From Purshia tridentata (taxonomy: Eukaryota; Streptophyta; Magnoliopsida; Rosales; Rosaceae), in assembly GCA_003254885.1 (NCBI GenBank), contig QANT01003277.1, positions 1 through 51,197 on the forward strand: a stretch of DNA of 51,197 nucleotides, read 5' to 3'. Position numbers and translations under genes: made by a program. This document shows, piece by piece, positions 33,523 through 41,828 of the stretch (the first letter of the stretch is position 1; each line of letters begins with the position of its first letter). The notes beneath the pieces are model-generated. The model saw nothing but the letters and a program-made list of their open reading frames with translations. It was not told the origin of the DNA and made no database searches.

Positions 33523-34154
33523 AGAAACTGCTGTACAAAATCTTCAACCCATAGGTTGTGAGGCATGTGAGCAGTGTGTAAAAGGGTGCGACCCATATCA
33601 GCAATATGTCAATGTTTTCGCTCTGCTAACCCATTCTGTTGGGGTGTATGAGGACAAGAAAAACAATGCACAATGCCATTAGTAGCACAAAACTGTTTAA
33701 ATTGCAAGTTATCATATTCCTTCCCCCCATCACTTTGAAATTGTTTGATAGACAAAGAGAATTGAGTTTTAACATACATAGCAAAAGTAGAAAAATGACC
33801 AAAAACTTCAGATTTAAGACACATTGGAAAAATCCATGAATAACGAGTGTAATCATCCGTAAATAAGACATAATATTGATATCCAGAAACAGAAACAACA
33901 GGAGACATCCAGACATCTGAATGGATTAAAGCAAATGGCTCAGTAGAACAATGATCATGAGACAAAAAGGAAAGTTTTATTGACTTAGCTAACACACAAT
34001 GACTACAAGGTGAATTTGATAAACGAGAAAGAGAGCCTAATAAGGACCGAGAAACAAGTGTGCGAAGAACTTTATTGGAGGGATGACCAAGACGACGATG
34101 CCACAGAGAGGACGACATGACGGTAGAAGAAAAAGCTTGCTTGAAACCGGACAA
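33523..34154 (-). pseudogene. Copia GAG-pre-integrase / integrase core, broken
   Basis: LWHRRLGHPSNKVLRTLV and CSHCVLAKSIK form the HHCC zinc-binding region. The core has IHSDVW, LFTDDYTRYSWIF, QSDGGKEYDN and QQNGLAERKH, where the D,D,E residues are recognisable. A TGA follows AERKH (about 33607-33609), and a 1-base loss near 33545 shifts the frame before INRLPTP. An intact integrase would insert the cDNA into host DNA. Confidence 0.87.
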
Positions 34155-34196
34155 TAGCGTTGGAAATATAGGATAAAGACCATCTTTACATAGGCC

Positions 34197-35471
34197 CTAA
34201 AAGAGAACAACACCACGCTGTAAGTCCCGAATTTGGTATCCCCAAGGAAAGAAGGTTATACTAACATTAAAATCATGAGTAAATTGAGCGACAGATAAAA
34301 GATTTTTATGAAGGGAAGGAACACGAAGAACATCAGAGAGACAAAAGATAAATGGACCAGAAGAAAAGGAAAGGTTACCAGAATGAGTGATGGCGAGGGT
34401 GTCACCATTACCAACAACAACCTGATATGAAGCGGTATACGGAGTGCTAGAGTGTAATTGCTGCGCATCATGGGTCATGTGATTGGTGGCACCAGAGTCC
34501 AAATACCAGTTAGGGTTTGAAGATGACGCAACATGCAGGCCAGCGAAAGTACGAGAATAAGGGCACTTGGATTGAACATGACCAAATTGTTGGCAGTTCC
34601 AGCATTGAATTGACTGGCAAGAGGGTGGAGAACCCAAAAGACTTGAAGAGAATGAGGAAGGACGTGGAGCACGGTGGGAAGGCTGGCCAGGGCCAAAGAA
34701 AGAACGTACTTGAGATGGACCACCAAAGGGACGAGAGGATTGGTCACGCGAGCGTGGGTGGCGGGGGCCACGGTTGAAGCGAGCAGCAACGAAAGTAGTA
34801 GGGGAAGCCATAGGAGCCATCTGAGCTGCTAAGGCATGTTGCCCTTCAAAAGCAAGGAGGCGAGTTCGGAGGTCCGAGAAGGATGGAAGTGGTGGTAAAT
34901 TCAAAATGGCCGTAACAATCATTTGATAGTCAAGACCCAGACCACGAAGCACATAAGTAACCAGGTCGGAGTTGGAGACAGGTTCTTGGATCGCAATGAG
35001 TTCATCAGCTAAACTCTTAGCCTGAGCAAGGTATTCAGTGATGGATTTAGAACCTTTGGTAATAGAGAAGAGGCGAAATTTGAGTTGGGCAGAATTGGCA
35101 AGGGACTGCTGTGAGAAATTTTGTTGAAGACAATCCCAAATTTCCTTCGAGGTGGAGAACCCAATAACTTGGGGAAGAACACTCTCAGACAGCGTAGCAC
35201 GAAGAATACTAATCAGGCTTTGGTCAATTTGAAACCAAAAGACATAGTTAGGATTGGTCAACGACAGGGTAGAGGATTCAGACTTATCAGAAGGAGGAAG
35301 CATAGGTAGGGGGCAAGGATGAGAGCCATCAATAAAGAGCCAAAGATTTTGGCTGAGTAAGAAAGGTTTTACCTGGCTTTCCCAGACAAGATAGTTGGAA
35401 TCAGATAGTTTGACAGAGACAAGATGAGAGATATTGGGAATAGAGATAGTGGGAACACTGCTGGAAGCCAT
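34197..35471 (-). pseudogene. Copia gag and protease
   Basis: 424-codon open frame from MASSSVPTIS. It has a gag_UBN2-type domain (LSDSNYLVWESQVKPFL, IWDCLQQNFS, YLAQAKSLADEL), then a basic region and a CCHC zinc knuckle CWNCQQFGHVQSKCP near residues 290-305. The retropepsin-like WYLDSGATNHMT follows, with its catalytic Asp. The frame is closed by TAG (about 34197-34199) before the pre-integrase region, which continues in the same frame. In copia elements gag-pol is normally one polyprotein, so this stop is either a lesion or a site of readthrough. Confidence 0.88.
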
Positions 35472-35492
35472 CGAAAAAAAAAGAAAAGTTTA

Positions 35493-35506
35493 GGCTCTTG
35501 ATACCA
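35493..35506 (-). other. Copia primer-binding site (initiator tRNA-Met)
   Basis: TGGTATCAAGAGCC on the minus strand lies immediately downstream of the 5' LTR. It equals the usual copia initiator-Met site with one extra A. Confidence 0.85.
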
Positions 35507-35701
35507 TGCAGAAAACAAAGCTTTTCACACTTATCAAAGCTGATATTACAACCTATTTATACATAAAGAATATGAACGTAAACCTATCAATTACTGCCTG
35601 TACAATCTAATAATAGCATAACATCTGCAAACAATTATATGCTGGCATTCATTGGCTTTAAACCACCCATTACTAGTCATAATTAGGATAACTGCCTAAT
35701 A
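35507..35701 (-). repeat. Copia 5' LTR
   Basis: 195 bp. It contains GTATAAATAGG (35553-35562, minus strand), a plausible TATA box for element transcription. Directly followed by the right CCTTT target duplication. Confidence 0.93.
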
Positions 35702-35945
35702 CCTTTCAATCCTGAAAAAATACTACATCGCATATCATATTTGTAAGTCTCCCGTTCATCCTCAAGTGCCATGAAATCATTCGTAGAAAGTCTTTTGGAT
35801 GAAATTAAGTAAAGGGAATCAATTTTTGCTTGATGAAAATGAAGAATGAATTAAGTGGACTCAGATATGCCATAAAAAGAAGCAACTCAGTATTAGTCTC
35901 TGCAAAATGACTATTAAGTTCTTGAACTTGTATATCTATAACTAC
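35702..35945 (-). pseudogene. hAT transposase relic, part 5' of the copia insertion
   Basis: The minus-strand reading gives VQELNSHFAETNTELLLFMA, then KQKLIPFT, HPKDFL and FSGLKG across one or more shifts. These match the LNxRF...NTELL...KLIxLAxFYPxDF pattern of TTF/MYM-type hAT transposases. The last codons run into the CCTTT duplication and resume at 31049. So the copia element jumped into an already decaying hAT gene. Confidence 0.72.
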
Positions 35946-35968
35946 ATAAAATAACTTCACTTGAAGAT

Positions 35969-36641
35969 TGCTGATCTGGTGTCACAAACTAATAAAAATG
36001 AGACACATGTCTCATTTCTCTCTATTTTCTCTTCACTCCTTGCACCTCACTCCTCTCTTATCTCTTTCTTCTCTCTCTTCTCTTCTCGTCGACTTTGGAG
36101 CTTCAATTCGGCAATTGTGGTGGTCTGACGAATGATCAAAAGTCACCACTGAGTCCAACTCGATGAAAGGAAGAAGCCGATGCCAATGGGGCTCATGATG
36201 CCGCCGAAAAATGTCACCACTGGCGTGGGTGTCTAATTGGCTTTTCCTCGATCCACCACCATGCATGGATGGTCCTAGGAGTAAGAAGAAGAAAAAGTGA
36301 GGCTTGCCGATATGAGAGGGACAAGACCCAGTTGGTCCAGTGTTGTGATTTGGCCTAAGACAGTGAATCGCCGCTGAGGGTCAGGGCTGGGTTCACTGTT
36401 TGACTGGGTTTTTGGGGAACATGGGGAGAGAAATAGAGGGAGGCGATCCTTTGTCATTGGTCTTGTCGCCATCCATGGCTAGACGCGATGAGAAATCAAA
36501 GAGAGATGGAGAATGATCATAAAGAGAGAAAAAGAGAAGAGACAGAAAAGAGAGGAGTGAAGCATGGGGAGTGAAAGAGAAAAGAGAGAGAAATGAGACA
36601 GGTGTCTCATTTTCATTGGTTTGTGACACCAGGTCACCAAT
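35969..36641. mobile_element. ~670-bp inverted-repeat element
   Basis: The left end TTGCTGATCTGGTGTCACAA...AATGAGACACATGTCTCATT matches the right end read on the minus strand, TTGGTGACCTGGTGTCACAA...AATGAGACACCTGTCTCATT. Both arms continue through CT-rich DNA for ~70-100 bp. The centre is more GC-rich and has no transposase. It is probably a non-autonomous DNA element. It lies just beside the hAT relic, but I cannot show that they belong to one element. Confidence 0.7.
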
Positions 36642-36987
36642 TTGACCTAGAATCCTAGTAACAAGGAAGTTTTTCTCAATAATATATTGGCTCATGATCA
36701 TTTCATTGTTAAACGTATTCTAAAAAACATGTCATATTGAAGACTAAACTGAAACTTATGTGATCGCGAGAATAAAAAATAAAAATGAAGAAGAAAGTGA
36801 TGGATGAACTCAAAAATATCTTAATCAAAATCAAAATTCATCAATTCCAACTTACACCCTTATATTGGATTATTGCCAAGTTCCTTTATAAGTCTTTTTT
36901 GGTAGAAACTCATATTTAGTTTCAACTAGAATTTTTAGGAACTTTAACTTTTTAATATTATTTTAACCTTCAAACCACATAGAATTA

Positions 36988-37453
36988 AAGGTCTGTTTGG
37001 TTTAAGTTTTGAAAGTCTAGGAATGAAAAATCAATTACATTCCATTGTTTGGTAAGTACATGGAAGTGAAATCATTTCCTGGCCTACGGGAAATCATTTC
37101 CCTTATTGGGGGGAAAATGAAACCCTTGCTGGAACTTGAGTTTTGATTTCCCCACTCTTGGGAAATCATTTGTTGTTTATTCTATTTACTAAACTAACCT
37201 TGAAATTTTTTAAAATAAATTAAAATAAATTTTGCTTGTGTTTAATAAATAAGGGTATAATTGAAAAATTAGATCAATTTTATTTCCTTTTCCTGCACAA
37301 ACCAAACAAGGAAATGAAAATAAAACGAGAATTATTAGTTTACTTTTCCAACATTACTAAACGGGGGAATGTAATCTTACATTTCATTCCCCTTGAAAAA
37401 GGCATAGGAATTGATTTCCTAGGAAATCAGTTTTGGGAACCAAACGGGCTCTA
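36988..37453. mobile_element. MITE 1 (GTTTGGTT family)
   Basis: Begins GGTCTGTTTGGTTTAAG and ends GAACCAAACGGGCTC, so the termini are inverted (RGYCYGTTTGGTT). It shares internal words such as ATCATTTCC, CTTTTCCAACATTACTAAAC and TTGATTTCC with the larger element at 39613-40297, in opposite orientation. No transposase. Confidence 0.75.
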
Positions 37454-37800
37454 AATGAATAGAATATGTTTTAAGTAGTAGTGTTCAACCAATAATCAAC
37501 ATCGGGATAAATTAAAATAAATATTGCTTGTGTTTAATAAATAAAGGTATAATTGGAAAATTAGATCAATTTTATTTCCTTTTCCTGCACAAACTAAACA
37601 AGGAAATGGAAATAAAACGAGAATTATTAATTTACTTTTCCAATATTACCAAACGGGGGAATGTAATCTTATATTTCATTCCTCTTGAAAAATGCATAGG
37701 AATTGATTTCCTAGAAAATCAATTTTGGAAACCAAACGGGCTCTAAATGAATAGAATATGTTTTACGTAGTAGTGTTCAACCAATAATCAACATCGGGAT
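37217..37800. repeat. 292-bp tandem duplication covering the MITE 1 right half and flank
   Basis: AAATTAAAATAAAT at 37217 recurs at 37509, and both copies end at CAATAATCAACATCGGGAT. The copies differ at about twenty scattered sites. Each contains the MITE right end plus ~55 bp of flank, so the duplication happened after the MITE landed. Confidence 0.88.
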
Positions 37801-37971
37801 ATGTAGAAGTCCTTGGAGTTAGCCCAAGTGGTGAGTACAGGTGGAACAAGGATTAAGATTATGCTAAGTCCAGGATTTGATTTCCTCCGATGTAACCAAA
37901 AAAACATCGGAACGTGTAGTTTAACAAGCCACTTACCATATTATAAATGGTTAACATTTTGCACCGGACTA

Positions 37972-38418
37972 GAAGTGCAAAAGTCCCTTAGGAAACACAA
38001 ACAAATCACGTGCTTGAAGTGTGTGTGTAAAGAGCTTGTTGGTTGTGTCAACAAAACCCACTTCAAGGGTAGCATCAACAAGATAAGGAGCTCAGCAGAG
38101 CGAGGGTGAATGTGTGGTGGGTTCGCATTGCCCAATGGGAATTCGAGGACCGCGTACGAAACACTCTACCCTTTAAGAGGAGGGAACTCTTTCAAGCTTG
38201 CCTTCGTTATGGCGAATGTGTGTAGAGATCAGGTCCTTCTCCGAAAATAGTATTAAAGCCGGTGTTTGTGATCGAAGAAGTTTCCATCCACTGTTCCATT
38301 TGGAGGACTATGAAGTCAGTGATAATGTCCTGGTCTCTGGCCATTGCCATTTGAACAATGGCTAGGGAGGAGATTAGTAGTGAGAAGAATTTGAGGGTGT
38401 GGAAGTTCTTGAGGCCAT
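37972..38418 (-). pseudogene. Germin-like protein pseudogene (array copy E)
   Basis: 5' two-thirds of a D/F-type germin-like gene, with the ATG at 38418-38416. Several frameshifts occur, for example one extra base in the leader near 38398-38400 (GAGGGTGTGGAAG), one missing base in the GGAGG-ACTATG segment and others near 38215-38270. The histidine motif region (CTTGCTCTGCTGAGCTCC side, ~38090) is partly kept. Homology stops abruptly at about 37972, just after the VFPKGL codons, where unrelated DNA (37801-37971) begins, so the C-terminal third is missing. The TATA box CTATAAATAG at 38508-38517 survives. Confidence 0.9.
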
Positions 38419-39612
38419 GGTTTGAAACTTGAGTAATCTGTAGAAATGTGATATGGTTATTGCTATGATATTGAGTAATTGGATTAGGTCCTTGGGGTCT
38501 ACAAGAGCTATTTATAGAGTACAGGTTGATTCAAACAAAGGCAATGGAGTATGAATTAATTGCAGTAGGCCTATCTGATGTCAATTGGAGATGACAATTT
38601 GCAGTTTTATAGTTTGTTAAGTTTCTTGAAAAAGATACAAAGAGGCAAGAGAGTAACAGCTTTTGCTTATCGATATACATAAAATGGAATACCAAGAGCG
38701 TTATATGCTCGAAGTTGACAACCAACGCTCAAGTCAAGCTATTAGGAGTGTTTTTAGCTTCGCTCTACAGAAAAATGAAAAAAGCATAGTGTGGCAATTT
38801 GAGATGGACATGATCAGAATAATTAGACATGTTATTACTAGATAAAAAGCATAAAATTAATATGATAAATATTATATCAGCTTTGTTGATGATTGGTTTC
38901 GTTTCTGCGGGTTGTTTCATTCATCCAAAATCTGAAGCACTTTCAATATTTAAATCCTTCAAAACCCTTGTTGAAAATCGGTTTGATCTCAAAATAAAAA
39001 CCTTGAGAATTGATATTAAATTTGTGGCTGAGTTGTCATTTTTAGCTTTTAAAAGTAGCTCAAATACTTGATATGTGACTAAAATTTACAAAAAAATTAG
39101 ATAGAATTGACGGAATAGAGTTAAATGATACATAGGTGAAAGTTTGCCGACTATAAAATTAAAAACAAGTTCGTGAACTATAATGATATTAAAGATACAG
39201 TTGAGGACTATTGTTGTGATTGGCTCATATTTATAACAATTGAAAACAAAAAACATTTTCTTTTGGAAAGAATACCAAACGGTAATTTTTTTTTTTTTAC
39301 AAACTAGCTATGCGAGCTTATGAGGCAATAAAGGAGACCGTCGGGGGACCTTCTTGATTTGTGCTTTGATTCAGTGAATGCCAAAGTTTTCAATGTCAAC
39401 ATCCAATTGATTTGTGTTCATCAAGATTTGAGTTCATGATGTGGATATATTTTTTTTTCAAACAACAATTAATTAGAGGAAAGTTTGATTGCATAGTTGG
39501 CAACAAAATGAATAGTGACAAATATAGATTGATGGCATACCCCTTCAATACTGTTTTTTATTTTTGACCACTACGCTTTCAACATTGTTAAATAGGAACT
39601 AAGAATACATTT
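38419..39612. other. Upstream of copy E and residual 3' flank of copy F
   Basis: The copy E leader and TATA (38508-38517) are followed by AT-rich DNA with no gene. From ~39215 to 39608 it matches the copy D 3' flank (29058-29380), ending exactly where MITE 2 begins. No other feature. Confidence 0.6.
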
Positions 39613-40297
39613 GGGCCCGTTTGGTTCACGGAATCTTACATTACCAATTCAATTCATATGCCTTTTTGAAGGGGAAGGGAATTTCTTGGCCAAAAAAAGA
39701 GGTGAAGGAAATGTAAGATTGTCATTCCCTCATTTGGTAATGTTGGGAAAGTAAATCAATAATTCTCTTTTTATTTTCATATCTTTGTTTAATTTGTGCA
39801 AGAATAAGAAATAAAATTGGTCTAGTTTTCTAATTATACTCTTATTTATTAAACAAAAGCAATATTTACTTTATTAATTTAACAATAATGCTACACTTAC
39901 CACATTTTCATACCATAATTTTATACCATCTTAGGTAGCAATTTATATGGCATTTATATAGATTAGACACTAAAAGTCTAAAAATAACAATCCTAAAAAT
40001 AAAGAAATACCTTATCCAGTACAATGATGATATGTAAGATAATATAAAAATATGGTAAGAATATTATTATTAATTTAATAAAATATTAGTGTTATTTTAG
40101 TAAAAAAGAAAAGCAATAAATGCTTTTGCAATAGGGAAACCAAAACCTAAGCTTCAACAATGGTTTTATTTTCTCTCCAATAAAGGAAATCATTTTCCAT
40201 GAGCTAGGAAATGATTTTCCTTTCATGTACTTACCAAATATGGGAATTGAATTCATTTTCCGTTCCGAAAGTTCCAAAACTTGAACCAGACGGGCCC
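39613..40297. mobile_element. MITE 2 (GTTTGGTT family), replacing the end of germin copy F
   Basis: Starts GGGCCCGTTTGGTTC and ends GAACCAGACGGGCCC, an almost perfect 15-bp terminal inverted repeat; 685 bp. By comparison with copy D, the DNA between D positions ~29385 and ~29645 (C-terminal codons and 3' UTR) is absent here and the MITE sits at that point. I see no clear target duplication, as expected if a deletion accompanied or followed insertion. Confidence 0.82.
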
Positions 40298-40763
40298 TAG
40301 ATGTGTCTCGATAATTAGCATTGTACTGTAAGAGCAAAAGTCCCTTGGGAAACACACAGAGATCACCTGCTTGAAGGGTCTGTGTGAAGAGCTTGTTGGT
40401 TGTGTCAAAAAAACCCACTTCAAGGGTACCATCAATAAGGAAAAGGAGCTCAGAGCGAGGGTGAATGTGTGGTGGGTTTCCCGTGCCCAATGGGAATTCG
40501 AGGACGTACGAAACACTCTGCCCATTAAGAGCAGAGAACTCTTTCAAGCTTGCCTTGGTTATGGCGAAGGTTGTGGGATCAGGTCCTTCTCCAAAAGGAG
40601 TACGAAAGCCTGTGTATGTGAAGAAGTTTCCATCCACTGTTCCATTTGGAGGCAATATGAAGTCAGTGATAATGTCCGGCTCTTCGGCCATTGCCATTTG
40701 AACAATGGCAAGGGAGGAGATTAGTAGTGAGAAGAATTTGAGGGTGGAAGTTCTTAAGGTCAT
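40092..40763 (-). pseudogene. Germin-like protein, truncated and fused to MITE 2 (array copy F)
   Basis: The open frame has 223 codons. Residues 1 to ~153 are germin-like: signal peptide to VQMAMA, EEPDIITDF, and HIHPRSE with one residue fewer between the histidines and glutamate. The motif 2 histidine is replaced by leucine (PKGLLLLQYN, L144). From ~154 the frame runs about 70 codons into MITE 2 (39613-40297). The last part of the barrel (AFGSANAGTV to LAPKKP in copy D) is gone. Loss of a metal ligand and of the barrel end argues against germin function, although the frame is open and a TATA-like CTATATATAG lies at 40845-40854. Probably a pseudogene. Confidence 0.88.
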
Positions 40764-40920
40764 GGAATTGAGAACTTGATTTATTTGTTGAACTTGATGT
40801 GATATTGGGTAGTTTGGATGAGTTTTCTGAACTTACGAGGGTTACTATATATAGATTTTAAATCTAGAGAAAAAGTCAATTGGGTTTGATTATAATATTG
40901 CTGAAGGCCTGTCTAATGTC

Positions 40921-41030
40921 AACTGGAGATGAAGATTACAATGTCGTTCTTGTTATAGGCATGTAGTTGCTGTTTTACAGTTGTTTATTAGTTGGTTTTC
41001 TTGCAAAATATACCAAAAGTCACAACTTTT
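40921..41030 (-). promoter_or_regulatory. Conserved upstream block, copy F
   Basis: Nearly identical to 30291-30390 upstream of copy D (GATTACAATGTCGTTCTTGT, ACAGTTGTTTATTAGTTGG). It survives although the gene itself is broken, so the D-F duplication is fairly recent. Confidence 0.5.
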
Positions 41031-41220
41031 GCTTATATATCTTCATCAACACTAAATAATAAATATTAAAATTGACAGAATACAAGTATATGTTTTAGAC
41101 CTTTATATTTTCATCCAATCGATTAGAGAATATTGGCTGGGTTTACAACATTCTTTGCTGACTATAATTTTCAAAAAAATATGTTTTGTCTTCAAGTACT
41201 TGTCCTAGTTCTTGACAATT

Positions 41221-41482
41221 GTACAACAAAACAGGGCTTTAGCGGCGGAATATGGTGGCGAATTAAAGGAACTGCCGCTGTTGTCTTGCCACTAGTGGCG
41301 GAAAATAAAAACGTTGTTATTGATGGTTAGTGGCGTTTCCATCTGCCAGAGAAGAACAAAGTGGTGGACAAATCCGACGCTAACTTCTGGTAGAATTTTC
41401 ACCACTTTAATTCCATGATAGTGGCGGATATTAATGATCATTTTAGTGACGTTTTGAATTTGACTCTAATTCTAGTTTTTGT
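41221..41482. mobile_element. ~265-bp CACTA-like non-autonomous element
   Basis: Left end TACAACAAAACAGGGCTTTAG; right end on the minus strand TACAACAAAAACTAG. Inside, TAGCGGCGG, TGGTGGCG, AGTGGCGG and AGTGGCGTTT recur, the subterminal style of plant CACTA (En/Spm) elements. The copy D region (30578-30590) lacks the segment and gives the empty site between GTTCTTGACAA and ATAAAAAGG. The outer CAC of CACTA is not evident, so the class is tentative. Confidence 0.6.
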
Positions 41483-41828
41483 TGTAAACATAAAAGGTTA
41501 ATTAATGTCTGTTCCAACTTAACCTCAAATTTGTTTTGTGGAAAAAAAACTAATTAAGCATTGATACAAGGCTAGCTAAAAATCACTGTCGAGAAGGGCT
41601 TGTGATGCCTTGTCTTGTTGTCTCATTGTTTCATTGTCTCATTATTCATAAAAATTAGATAAAAAAATAAATGCCAAACTCCATTGGTAGTGCCAGAAAT
41701 AATGCAATTGAAACTTGCAGGGCAAGAAAAGCAGAGAAACAAACATGAAGGCCAAGGAAACAAATCAAAATACAATAGAACAAATCAATTCAACAGAATC
41801 GGCGTCGGATTATTAACTACTCGGCATG

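Larger units (their letters stand above)
31055..35701 (-). mobile_element. Ty1/copia LTR retrotransposon, nested in hAT relic
   Basis: 4,647 bp on the minus strand. LTRs of 195 bp lie at 31055-31249 (3') and 35507-35701 (5'), flanked by CCTTT at 31050-31054 and 35702-35706. By eye the LTRs differ at five positions (about 2.6%). Domain order is gag with zinc knuckle, protease, integrase, reverse transcriptase, RNase H, which is the copia order. Short LTRs and an initiator-Met primer site fit the Ale-like lineage, though this is only an inference. Several stops and frameshifts, plus a damaged reverse transcriptase active site, make it non-autonomous. Confidence 0.96.

Noticed and set aside
34517..34777. 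Plus-strand open frame opposite copia gag
   Set aside because: Antisense shadow of the gag/protease reading, with no domain of its own.
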